64,000 nucleotides of DNA from CAJCIS01 sp965276755 (GTDB lineage: Bacteria > Pseudomonadota > Alphaproteobacteria > Acetobacterales > Acetobacteraceae). Shown piece by piece: positions 33,361 to 41,614 of this stretch. Below the pieces are notes generated by a model. It did no database searches, was not told the DNA's origin, and saw only the letters and a list, made by a program, of their open reading frames with translations. The stretch is taken from the NCBI GenBank assembly GCA_965276755.1, contig OZ255625.1, forward strand, positions 2,542,001-2,606,000, in the 5' to 3' direction. Made by a program: the position numbers and the translations under genes. Numbering within the stretch: the first letter of the stretch is position 1; each line of letters begins with the position of its first letter.

Positions 33361-34365
33361 GTGAAAACGAGTTGGCGCATGTTGATTGCCGGTATGGCGA
33401 TACTGTCATCTTGCGTGCTCGCCCCGCGGCAGGCCGCGGCGCAGTTGAGCAAGGTGAAGACTGTGTGGATCATCCTGATGGAGAATCACAATTGGACCGG
33501 CAATAATTCAGGCGCCAGGTATGGCGACCCTGACATTAAGGGCAGTCCGCTGGCGCCCTACGTCAATGATGTCCTCGCGAACACCTCCGCTTACGCCGAG
33601 CAGTATTTCAATCCACCCGGCAACCATCCGAGCCAGCCCAATTACTTGTGGTTGGAAGCAGGCACGAATTTCGGCGTGCTGGCGGACACCCAGCCCGGGC
33701 AGCCGCAACTGACCACGCATAAGCACCTGGTGCATTTGCTGGAGAATGGCGGCATCAGCTGGCGCGCCTATGCGGAGCCGGATTTCGGCAGCCCCGAATT
33801 CGATGTCTGCCCGCTGGATTTCACGTATTTCGACGTGGAACATCTCCCGTTCGTCTATTTCAACGATGTGAACAAGGGGCTTAACCCGCAATCCAAGGAA
33901 TGCATCGCGCACGTCAAGCCCTACTCCGATCTTTCAACCGATCTCGCGAACCAGACTTCCGCGCGCTACAATTTCATCATGCCCAATCTCTGCCATGATG
34001 GGCATGAGCACATCAAACCGTGCGACGCAGACGAGCCGAAGGACAACACCGCGCGCAGCGACGCCTGGCTTGCCCGCAATGTGCCGCTGATTACGCAGTC
34101 CGAGGAATACAAGCAGGGCGGGGCGCTGTTCATCGTGTGGGATGAAGCCGAGGATAACGGCGCCTACAGCGATGGGCCGATCGGCATGTTCATCAAGTCG
34201 CCCTTTGCCAAGGGCGGGGGCACATCGGCCTATTCAAACAATATCCATTACGACCATAGCTCGATGTTGAAGACCTTCCAGGAGATCTTCAACGCGGGGC
34301 CGCTGCTGCGCGCCGCCGGCGATCCTTCGACGCAGGATCTGAGTGATTTCTTCAAGGCGGAGTAA
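33361..34365 (+). CDS. Secreted phosphoesterase (acid phosphatase / phospholipase C family)
   Basis: A 334-residue exported protein. Signal peptide MLIAGMAILSSCVLAPRQAA, then the phosphoesterase metal motif VWIILMENHNWTG, GNHPSQPNYLWLEAGT, IMPNLCHDGHEHIKPC and HYDHSSMLKTFQEIF (distal metal His/Asp). It fits PF04185 enzymes such as AcpA-like phosphatases. The GTG start at 33361 with GGAG upstream is preferred over the longer frame running back into the SDR gene. Repeat B8 follows. Confidence 0.85.
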   Translation: MKTSWRMLIAGMAILSSCVLAPRQAAAQLSKVKTVWIILMENHNWTGNNSGARYGDPDIKGSPLAPYVNDVLANTSAYAEQYFNPPGNHPSQPNYLWLEAGTNFGVLADTQPGQPQLTTHKHLVHLLENGGISWRAYAEPDFGSPEFDVCPLDFTYFDVEHLPFVYFNDVNKGLNPQSKECIAHVKPYSDLSTDLANQTSARYNFIMPNLCHDGHEHIKPCDADEPKDNTARSDAWLARNVPLITQSEEYKQGGALFIVWDEAEDNGAYSDGPIGMFIKSPFAKGGGTSAYSNNIHYDHSSMLKTFQEIFNAGPLLRAAGDPSTQDLSDFFKAE

Positions 34366-34379
34366 AAAAATATATAAAG

Positions 34380-34500
34380 CCCAAAAGAAGGCTGGGGGGG
34401 ATGTGCCATCCCCCCCAGACCCCCCGTCGATTTTTGGGCTTCGTGTAAACAAAATGACGGGGGTTTTGGGGGGGCTCACGTATATGTCAGCTACCTTATT
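34380..34500. repeat. Family B inverted dimer, copy B8 (two different tips)
   Basis: The left arm has the GATGTGCCATC tip; the right arm has GCTCACGTATATGTCAGC instead, a relative of the B3 tip. The linker CGATTTTTGGGCTTCGTG resembles that of B9, so B8 and B9 form a subtype. It lies between a phosphoesterase stop and a convergent gene. Confidence 0.85.
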
Positions 34501-34502
34501 TC

Positions 34503-36116
34503 CTACACCCCCGCTGCACGCTCCAGCTCCCGCGCTACCGCATCATAGCCGCGCGGGAAGGTGGCCAGCACCGGTATGCCGGTCGCATACGCCAGACCCT
34601 CCGCAGTCAAAAACGTCGAGCCGCGTGCAAAGCTGAACACGAGCCACCCCGCAGCACTCAGCCCCGCTATGAAAAGCCCGGCAATGCAGATCAGCACCTT
34701 GGTCCAGGTCGGGCGTTGCGGGATACGCGCCGGCTGTATGACGCGCACATTGACCAGGCGGCGTTCGTCCTCGGCCTCCGTCAGGCGCTGCTCGGCGGCG
34801 GCGCGGCTGGCGCTGGTGAAGCCATCGTTGGCCGCACTGCGCCGGCGGGTGAGATCGGCGAGCACCGTCTCATCGCCATCGAGGCGCGAGATCGTGGCGT
34901 TGAGGCCCGCGATTTCCTTCTGCACGGACTTCACCTGCGCGCGCGCACCCTGGCGGTCTGCCGCGGCGTGGGCACGATCGACCAGCAGCAGGTCCACCGC
35001 CGGGCTGCGGCCGGTGCGCTTGAGCGAGGGGGCGCCGTCCTGGGCCATGCGCCGCCGCTCGGCCTCGCGTCCGCTGATCTGAGTCCTCAGGTCGGCCACT
35101 ATGTGGCTACTATCGCGGTAGTGCTGGCGCGCGGCGGCCAGGCGGCCGCGTAGAGCGACCAGGCTGTCGCTGATGGTGGCCAGGCGCGTGTCCGTGTCGT
35201 TTTCCTGATAGAGGCCGCTCACCGCGGAGGCGGTGTGCATGGCTGTGTCCAGCACGGCCAGCCGCGCCCCGGCCTGCAGCTCGGCGCCGATGGCATCGGC
35301 CAGCGTCTGTTCGGCCTGGCTGCGGCGGCGCAGCAGCAGGTCACGTTCGGCGACGTAATCCGAAAAGCCTTCGCGCGCCTTGAAGGCGGTAATGGCCGTG
35401 TCGGCCCCGCGCACAGCGTCGCGCGCGGCTTCGGCCTCACGCTGGGCCACGGCCAGCTGGGGGTCGTTGTAGATGCTCTTGCGGCGCGCCGCGTAGCGGT
35501 CAAGCAGCGTGTTGAGCGCGCGCGCCGACATCTGCGCATCGCTGTGGTTGAAGCTGATGTCGATCACGTTGCTGTCCTTGGCCGGCAGCACGCGCAGCCC
35601 GGCGGCAAAGCGGTGCAAGGCAGCTTCCAGCGTGGCGTCGTGATCATGGCGGGGGATGCCGCGCCAGGGGGAGGCGAGCAGGACCAGCCCCGCCTTGAGG
35701 TGCGCCCACAGCCAGCTCGGCTGTGCGTCGGGCGACATGTCTGGATAGATCGCCGTCACGCCACGCAGATCGTGAGCGCCGCCGCCGCCGAGTTGGCCGA
35801 TCGTGGCTTCGGCCAGATCGTCGCTTTGCAGGATCTCGGTCTCGGCCTTCATGATCTGGTCCAGCGCGAGTGCTGCGTTATTGAACGCGCGCGAGCCCGC
35901 ATCCTCTCGCACCGTGAATTCGGGCGAAGGCATCACCGCGAGCGAGGCGCTCGCCCGATACTGCGCCGGCAGGAGTGCGGCTGCGAGCAGGAAGGCGGCC
36001 AAGACGGATGCGAACACGGCGGCCATCGTCCGGCGCCGCATGTAGGCGTGGGCGATAAATTCGCCGAGCGGGGGGCTGTCTTCCTCCTGCGGCATCCTTG
36101 CGGTCGTGCCGCTCAT
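34503..36116 (-). CDS. Wzz/GumC-like polysaccharide chain-length/export protein
   Basis: A 537-residue polysaccharide co-polymerase: N-terminal helix (MAAVFASVLAAFLLAAALLP), a long periplasmic coiled-coil region (about 60-460, with SFNHSDAQMSARALNTLLDR and many Ala/Arg/Glu heptads), and a second helix (VLICIAGLFIAGLSAAGWLV) preceded by the proline motif ARIPQRPTW. No Walker-type tyrosine kinase domain follows, so it is the PCP part only. It would set chain length or gate export of an exopolysaccharide. It is divergent from a GT4 gene about 120 bases away. Confidence 0.85.
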   Translation of the reverse strand: MSGTTARMPQEEDSPPLGEFIAHAYMRRRTMAAVFASVLAAFLLAAALLPAQYRASASLAVMPSPEFTVREDAGSRAFNNAALALDQIMKAETEILQSDDLAEATIGQLGGGGAHDLRGVTAIYPDMSPDAQPSWLWAHLKAGLVLLASPWRGIPRHDHDATLEAALHRFAAGLRVLPAKDSNVIDISFNHSDAQMSARALNTLLDRYAARRKSIYNDPQLAVAQREAEAARDAVRGADTAITAFKAREGFSDYVAERDLLLRRRSQAEQTLADAIGAELQAGARLAVLDTAMHTASAVSGLYQENDTDTRLATISDSLVALRGRLAAARQHYRDSSHIVADLRTQISGREAERRRMAQDGAPSLKRTGRSPAVDLLLVDRAHAAADRQGARAQVKSVQKEIAGLNATISRLDGDETVLADLTRRRSAANDGFTSASRAAAEQRLTEAEDERRLVNVRVIQPARIPQRPTWTKVLICIAGLFIAGLSAAGWLVFSFARGSTFLTAEGLAYATGIPVLATFPRGYDAVARELERAAGV

Positions 36117-36238
36117 GCGTAGCTTCTGCTTGACATTGGCCGCCCTATTGAACGCACCCGCAGATTGGACGAACGCGAACGTTGCAACCTGCGGTTATGC
36201 GTGCCTTAATCGGATCGGGCCGCAAGGGCAACGACAAA

Positions 36239-37423
36239 ATGGATGCGGTAAGCCTGTCCGCGACAGTGAAGTTCCAGAAGATGCATCGGCGCGCGATGGC
36301 CGCGTCGTGCGTGCGTGTGTTGCTGGTGGCACCCTTCGCGCCCAATGGCGGGGGCATGGGCAGGATGATGGCCTACCTCTCCGAGCAGGATATGGACGGA
36401 CGTTACAGTTTCGAGATGATCGAGTCGCGTGGCCGCGGGCCAGCGATCTTGTCGATCTGGACCACGCTCCGTGCGGGCTGGACGGTCTGGCGGCGGGCGC
36501 GCGGTGGCTCGCCTGTGCTGCTGCACGTCAACATGGCCGAGCGCGGCAGCGTCTTTCGCAAGGGTGCCTTGCTGTATCTGGGCCGCGCGCTTGGCCTGCC
36601 GACCGTGCTGCATCTGCATGCGGCCGAGATCATGGCCTTCTACGAGGGTCTGGGCAGTCTCGGCCGGGCCTGCGTGCGGGGTGTGTTTGGATCAGCCGGC
36701 ACCTGCGTCGTGCTGGGCGAGGGTATGGCGATCTGGCTGCAGGCGCGCCTGGGCGTGCCCGCCTGCCGCATCGAAGTGTTGCGCAACGGCGTGCCTTCGC
36801 CGCGGCTGCTGCCGTTTGCCGTGCCGGGCACGCGGTCCACGCTGCTGTTTCTGGGCAATTTGCAGGCGCGCAAAGGCTTGGGCGATCTGCTCGTCGCGCT
36901 GTCGCGCGCACCGTGTTCTGCGCGCGAGTTCGAGCTGGTCGTTGCCGGCGGGGGTGATGCTTCGCCCTGGCGCGCGCAGGCGCACGCGCTTGGGCTGGCC
37001 GGCCGCGTCACCTTCACTGGATGGCTGGAGCGCGCGGAGGTCACCGCCCTGCTGGCGCGTGCCTGCGTGCTGATCCTGCCCTCCTACCACGAAGGCTTGC
37101 CGCTGGTGCTGCTCGAAGCGGCCAGCATGGGCGTGGCGTGCATCACGACGCCGGCCGGTTCGATCGGCGAAGTGTTTCGCGATGAGGAGACGGCGCTGCT
37201 GGTGGCGGCGGGGGATAGTGTGGCCCTTGGGCTGGCCATTGCACGGATGATCGATGAGCCGGCGTTGCGTGCGCGTATTGGGGCGAATGCGCTCGCACTT
37301 TATGAGCGGTCGTTTTCGATGGAGATTTTTATACGGCGGCTGGAGGCGATTTATGAGGAAGGAAGGTCTTCTTTTTTGAAAAAAAGAAGCAAAAAACTTT
37401 TGTTAGTTAAGGCACCGGGCTAA
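36239..37423 (+). CDS. Family 4 glycosyltransferase
   Basis: About 394 residues of GT-B fold: VRVLLVAPFAPNGGGMGRMM at the N-terminus and the C-terminal donor site LLFLGNLQARKGLGDLL, ...LILPSYHEGLPLVLLEAASM (EX7E-type motif) and GEVFRDEETALLV. It transfers a nucleotide-sugar-derived unit, most likely in the exopolysaccharide pathway suggested by the divergent Wzz-like gene. The start is uncertain (36239, 36197 or 36296). The final residues, SSFLKKRSKKLLLVKAPG, are encoded by repeat A5. Confidence 0.85.
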   Translation: MDAVSLSATVKFQKMHRRAMAASCVRVLLVAPFAPNGGGMGRMMAYLSEQDMDGRYSFEMIESRGRGPAILSIWTTLRAGWTVWRRARGGSPVLLHVNMAERGSVFRKGALLYLGRALGLPTVLHLHAAEIMAFYEGLGSLGRACVRGVFGSAGTCVVLGEGMAIWLQARLGVPACRIEVLRNGVPSPRLLPFAVPGTRSTLLFLGNLQARKGLGDLLVALSRAPCSAREFELVVAGGGDASPWRAQAHALGLAGRVTFTGWLERAEVTALLARACVLILPSYHEGLPLVLLEAASMGVACITTPAGSIGEVFRDEETALLVAAGDSVALGLAIARMIDEPALRARIGANALALYERSFSMEIFIRRLEAIYEEGRSSFLKKRSKKLLLVKAPG

Positions 37424-37478
37424 ACATTCAAAAGTTTTTTGGTCTTTTTTTCAAAAAAGGACTGCTTGCCTTCCTTCC
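37357..37478. repeat. Family A palindromic repeat, copy A5, between convergent genes
   Basis: Left arm AAGGTCTTCTTTTTTGAAAA, spacer GGCACCGGGCTAAACATTC, right arm GGTCTTTTTTTCAAAAAAGG then ACTGCTTGCCTTCCTTCC. It is read by both flanking genes: it encodes the C-terminal tail of the GT4 and the last residues plus TGA stop of chrA. Confidence 0.9.
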
Positions 37479-38833
37479 GCTACCGCAATGCCAACAACTG
37501 CGCAAATAGCCAAAGTGCGGAGCGCGCTTTGACGCAACGCAAAAAGCAGCACCGCAGCCAACGCTACGACTGCAACCGACACCGGACGCAACGTGGCAAA
37601 TTCGGGTATTTCCACGCCGTGTACTGTGAAGCTGCTGCTGAAAAGCACATGCACGCCAAACCAGAAGCCCAGATTGGCGATAACACCGACAACGCTTGCC
37701 GACACGCCGGCCAGTGCTGCGGCCAGGGTGCGATTGCCTGCCAGGCGCTCCATCGAAGGCGCACCCAGAAAGACATAGGCAAAGCACGGTACAAACGTCA
37801 CCCACAGGGTCAGCGCCGAGCCCGCCAGACCGCCCCATAGCCCGCAAAGCACGCCCGGCGCGCGCGCGCCGGCGATGAAACCGACGAATTGCAGGGTCAG
37901 GATCAGCGGTCCCGGCGTGGTTTCGGCAAGGCCGAGGCCCGTCAGCATCTCATTGGCGGTGAGCCAATGCTGCGCGTGTACCGCGTCCTGCGCGACATAG
38001 GCCAGCACCGCGTAGGCGCCGCCAAGGGTGACGATCGCCATTTCGGAGAAAAACAACGCGATGTCGGCGAAACGTCCCGGGAGCCAGACCTGCAAGCCCG
38101 CGACGGGGGCTACCCATAGAAGCAGAGCCGCCGCTCCCGCCTGCCGCGCACTTGCCGCGCGTGCCCGCAAGGCGGCCGGGTCCGCCGCCCGCGCGCGGTC
38201 GAACAGGCCAGGGCTGTCCTGACTATCGCCACCATGCGCGGCCGAGCCGAAGCGGCCGGGCAGGCAGGCGCCCAGTATTGCCGCGGTTGCAACGACAGCG
38301 GGAAAGGGCACGGCGAAGACCGCGAGCGCCACGAAGGCGGCCAGGGCAAGCGCGCGCGCGGCCGGGGTGCGCAGGGCGCGCGCCGAGAGCCGCCGCACGG
38401 CTTGCGCCACGATAGCCAGCACCGCGCATTGCAGGCCAAAGAACAGGCCCGCGATCGCCGGCACGTGGCCGAGTTCGACATACAGGATCGACAACCCGAG
38501 CAACACCGCCGCCCCAGGCAGCACAAACAGGCCGCCGGCCACCACCCCACCGCGCACGCCATGCATCAGCCAGCCAAGGTAGGTCGCGAGCTGCTGCGCT
38601 TCCGGCCCCGGCAGCAGGGCGCAGAAGCTGAGCGCGTGCAGGAAGGCGCGCTCGCCGACCCAGCCGCGAAGCTCGACGATTTCGCGGTGCAGGAGGCCGA
38701 TCTGCCCGGCCGGGCCGCCGAAGGAGAGCACGCCCACGCGGGTCCAGACGCGCGCGGCCTGGCCCAGGCTGGGCAGAGCGTCCGGTGGCGCGGGTTGCCC
38801 CGCATTGGGGGGCGGTGTAGCCGCCGCGTCCAT
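37451..38833 (-). CDS. chrA: Chromate/anion transporter ChrA
   Basis: A 460-residue two-domain CHR protein with about 10-12 membrane helices. Each half has the family motif: WTRVGVLSFGGPAGQIGLLH plus CALLPGPEAQQLATYLGWL in the first, FFSEMAIVTLGGAYAVLAYV plus GLAETTPGPLILTLQFVGF in the second. It exports chromate using the proton gradient, or acts as a general anion transporter. The ATG 38833 overlaps the start of the divergent GT2 gene. The stop is in repeat A5 (...RQAVLF-stop). Confidence 0.92.
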   Translation of the reverse strand: MDAAATPPPNAGQPAPPDALPSLGQAARVWTRVGVLSFGGPAGQIGLLHREIVELRGWVGERAFLHALSFCALLPGPEAQQLATYLGWLMHGVRGGVVAGGLFVLPGAAVLLGLSILYVELGHVPAIAGLFFGLQCAVLAIVAQAVRRLSARALRTPAARALALAAFVALAVFAVPFPAVVATAAILGACLPGRFGSAAHGGDSQDSPGLFDRARAADPAALRARAASARQAGAAALLLWVAPVAGLQVWLPGRFADIALFFSEMAIVTLGGAYAVLAYVAQDAVHAQHWLTANEMLTGLGLAETTPGPLILTLQFVGFIAGARAPGVLCGLWGGLAGSALTLWVTFVPCFAYVFLGAPSMERLAGNRTLAAALAGVSASVVGVIANLGFWFGVHVLFSSSFTVHGVEIPEFATLRPVSVAVVALAAVLLFALRQSALRTLAICAVVGIAVAEGRQAVLF

Positions 38834-39545
38834 GGAGTTGCCCCTGCTGTCGGTCGTGGTTCCCGTGCGGAACGAAGCGGCCAACATCGTTCCCTTGATT
38901 GATGAAATCCGCGACGCCTTGGCAGGCGTGGCGCACGAGATCGTCTATGTCGATGATGGCAGCGATGACGGCACGGCGGAAGCGCTCAGCTCTGTGGCGG
39001 CGCCCTTGGTAGTCCGGCGCCACCTGCGCAGTTGCGGACAAAGTGCGGCCATTGTCACCGGCGTGCGGGCGGCGCGTGGGGAATGGATCGCGACCCTGGA
39101 CGGCGATGGGCAGAACGATCCGGCCGACATCCCTGCGCTGCTGGCGCGCGCGCAAGGCCAAACCGGTATGGTGCTGGTCGCGGGGCATCGCACGCAGCGG
39201 CGGGATAGCAGGCTCAAGCGGCTGAGCTCTCGCGCGGCCAACGGGCTGCGCGCGGCGCTGCTGGGCGATGGTTCGCCCGATACGGGATGCGGGTTGAAAG
39301 TGTTCAGGCGTGCGGCGTTTCTGGAGCTGCCTGCCTTTGATCACATGCACCGCTTTCTGCCCGCGCTGGTGATCCGCGCCGGCGGGCGCGTGGTTTCGGT
39401 GCCGGTGAACCACCGCCCGCGGCTGCGCGGCGTATCCAAATACGGCACGATCGACCGCGCGCTGGTCGGCATCGTCGATCTGGCGGGCGTGGCCTGGCTG
39501 CAGCGGCGCTGGAAGCGGCCGGAGGTGATCGTGGTGCGATCCTGA
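38832..39545 (+). CDS. Family 2 glycosyltransferase (dolichyl-phosphate-mannose synthase-like)
   Basis: A 237-residue GT-A enzyme: LSVVVPVRNEAANIVPLIDE, EIVYVDDGSDDGTAEAL, EWIATLDGDGQNDPADI (DXD-like), and YGTIDRALVGIVDL near the end. It resembles polyprenyl-phosphate sugar transferases lacking the C-terminal membrane helices. ATG 38832 shares the CATG with chrA's start codon. It may supply a lipid-linked sugar for the nearby polysaccharide genes; repeat B9 follows. Confidence 0.88.
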   Translation: MELPLLSVVVPVRNEAANIVPLIDEIRDALAGVAHEIVYVDDGSDDGTAEALSSVAAPLVVRRHLRSCGQSAAIVTGVRAARGEWIATLDGDGQNDPADIPALLARAQGQTGMVLVAGHRTQRRDSRLKRLSSRAANGLRAALLGDGSPDTGCGLKVFRRAAFLELPAFDHMHRFLPALVIRAGGRVVSVPVNHRPRLRGVSKYGTIDRALVGIVDLAGVAWLQRRWKRPEVIVVRS

Positions 39546-39562
39546 CGCTCAGGGCAATCGAA

Positions 39563-39674
39563 AGCCAAAAGAAGACTCCGGGAGATGTGCTATCCCCCCG
39601 TCGATTTTTGGGCCTCGCCTAGACAAAATGACGGGGGGTTTGGGGGGAATGGCACATTCCCCCCAAATTCTTTC
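39563..39674. repeat. Family B inverted dimer, copy B9
   Basis: The left arm is shortened (GGGAGATGTGCTATCCCCCC GTCG joined by CGATTTTTGGGCCTCGCC), the right arm is standard (GACGGGGGGTTTGGGGGGAA, TGGCACATTCCCCCC). It lies about 18 nt after the GT2 stop and before the ABC permease gene. Confidence 0.85.
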
Positions 39675-39749
39675 TGGCGCACCAGACTAGAGCCGCCGCG
39701 CTTTGTCGGCTAAGGGGCGCGCGAACCATCCGGGCCACAGGCGGTTGCG

Positions 39750-41477
39750 ATGTCCGACACCAGCCTGACCAGCACCGCTGCGATTAAGCGCGCGCCCAAC
39801 CTGTTCGACCTGGCCGCCCTGCTGGTGATTGCGGCGGGCCTGATGGCGATCGGCAATGCCGCGCGCCACACGCTGGTGCCCGTGGCCGTGGCCAACGCCG
39901 TGCGCATCAACCTTGATCCGGCATATTTGCCGGGCTACGCGCTGCGCACGACGTTGCGCATGTTTGCGGCCCTGGGTGTGTCGCTGGTGTTTGCGTTTAC
40001 GTACTCAACGTGGGCGGCCAAGAGCCGGCGGGCGCGACTGGTTCTGGTGCCTGTGCTCGATATTCTGCAGAGCCTGCCGATCTTCGGTTTTCTGACTTTT
40101 ACGCTGAGTTTCTTCATGGGGCTTTTTCCCGGCCGGGTGGTTGGCGAGGAACTTGCTGTCGTTTTTACGATCTTTACCAGCCAGGCCTGGAACATGGCAT
40201 TCTCCATGTATCAGTCGCTGACAACGGTGCCGGCCGATCTTGAGGAGGCGGCGCGCGGTTTTCGCCTGACAGCGTGGCAGCGTTTCTGGCGGCTGGATGT
40301 GCCCTTCGCCATGCCGGGGCTGATCTGGAACATGATGATGTCGATGAGCGGGGGGTGGTTCGCGCTGGTGGCCTCCGAAGCCATTTCCGTGGGCAACGTC
40401 AATTTTACGTTGCCGGGTATCGGCAGCTACATCAAGGCGGCGCTGGATGCGCGCGACATCCATGCGGTGGTCTACGCCATCGTGGCCATGCTGCTGGTGA
40501 TTTTGGCGTACGACCAGTTGCTGTTCCGCCCGCTTGTCGCATGGAGCGCGAAGTTCCGTCTGGAGACGACGCAGACCGAGCAGGGCCGCGACCCGTGGGT
40601 GCTGGGATTGCTGCGCCGTACGCGGCTGCTGCGGCTGGGGGCCGATGCCGCGGGCTCGGCATTCTTTGCATTTTCGGGAATGCGGCTCTGGCGGGTACGC
40701 GTGCAGACGGTGCGTGCGGAGGCGCGGCCGAGGCGCGCGGTGGATGCGGTCTGGCTGGTGGTCCTGGGCCTGGTTGTTGTGCTGGCGCTTTATCGCATCG
40801 TGACGTTCTGCCGGGCGGGAAATCTTGGATTCCGGGATTTGGCAGTGGCCTTTGAGATGGGGCTCTACACGCTTGTGCGGGTGAGCGTGCTGATGGCGAT
40901 TGCCACACTGATCTGGGTGCCGATCGGGGTCATGATCGGGCTGCGGCCGATGCTGGCCAAGCGGGTGGGTGCGGCGGCGCAGTTCCTCGCGGCGTTCCCG
41001 GCCAATTTGCTGTTTCCGATCTTTGTCGTTTTCATCATTCGTTTTTCGCTTAACCCCGACATCTGGCTGACGCCGCTGATCATCCTAGGTGCGCAATGGT
41101 ATCTGCTGTTCAACGTGGTGGCCGGCGCGAATGCGTTTCCGGGCGACCTGCGGGAGGCGGCGCGTAATCTCCGCGTGGGCGGGCTGCTGTGGTGGCGCCG
41201 GGTGATCCTGCCGGGGATTTTTCCGTATTTCATCACGGGGGCGATTACCGCGTCGGGCGGGGCGTGGAACGCGGCGGTGCTGGCAGAGGTGGTAAGCTGG
41301 GGGCCGACGACGCTCAAGGCGCACGGCCTGGGGGCGTATATCCAGGACGCGATGACGGGGGGGGATAGCGCGCGGGTGTTGCTGGGGATGATGGTAATGG
41401 CGGGTTTTGTGCTAGGGTTCAATCGGCTGATCTGGCGGCCGTTGTATGCGTATTCTTCGCGGCGGTTGAGGATGTAA
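39750..41477 (+). CDS. ABC transporter permease with two fused permease domains
   Basis: A 575-residue protein with about 12 membrane helices and two BPD_transp_1 domains. EAA loops: PADLEEAARGFRLTAWQRFW in the first half and PGDLREAARNLRVGGLLWWR in the second. It resembles the NitT/TauT-like bidomain permeases found beside ATPases with a C-terminal AAA-associated domain. No solute-binding protein is next to it, so the substrate is unknown. A run of eight G at 41357-41364 falls within the coding sequence. The ATPase gene follows after repeat A6. Confidence 0.9.
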   Translation: MSDTSLTSTAAIKRAPNLFDLAALLVIAAGLMAIGNAARHTLVPVAVANAVRINLDPAYLPGYALRTTLRMFAALGVSLVFAFTYSTWAAKSRRARLVLVPVLDILQSLPIFGFLTFTLSFFMGLFPGRVVGEELAVVFTIFTSQAWNMAFSMYQSLTTVPADLEEAARGFRLTAWQRFWRLDVPFAMPGLIWNMMMSMSGGWFALVASEAISVGNVNFTLPGIGSYIKAALDARDIHAVVYAIVAMLLVILAYDQLLFRPLVAWSAKFRLETTQTEQGRDPWVLGLLRRTRLLRLGADAAGSAFFAFSGMRLWRVRVQTVRAEARPRRAVDAVWLVVLGLVVVLALYRIVTFCRAGNLGFRDLAVAFEMGLYTLVRVSVLMAIATLIWVPIGVMIGLRPMLAKRVGAAAQFLAAFPANLLFPIFVVFIIRFSLNPDIWLTPLIILGAQWYLLFNVVAGANAFPGDLREAARNLRVGGLLWWRRVILPGIFPYFITGAITASGGAWNAAVLAEVVSWGPTTLKAHGLGAYIQDAMTGGDSARVLLGMMVMAGFVLGFNRLIWRPLYAYSSRRLRM

Positions 41478-41604
41478 GGAAGTTCTTCTTTTTTGAAAAA
41501 AAGAAGCAAAAAACTTTTGAAAGTTTGCACGGGTGTTGCGGCAACGCGCGGGCTAACTGACAAAAGTTTTTTGGTTCTTTTTTTCAAAAAAGAACATCCT
41601 TTCT
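41477..41604. repeat. Family A palindromic repeat, copy A6, inside an ABC operon
   Basis: Left arm AAGTTCTTCTTTTTTGAAAA, AAAAGAAGCAAAAAACTTTT; spacer with GGTGTTGCGGCAACGCGCGG; right arm TGACAAAAGTTTTTTGGTTC, TTTTTTTCAAAAAAGAACAT. It starts at the last base of the permease stop and ends 10 nt before the ATPase ATG. Confidence 0.9.
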
Positions 41605-41614
41605 TTGGTGATTT

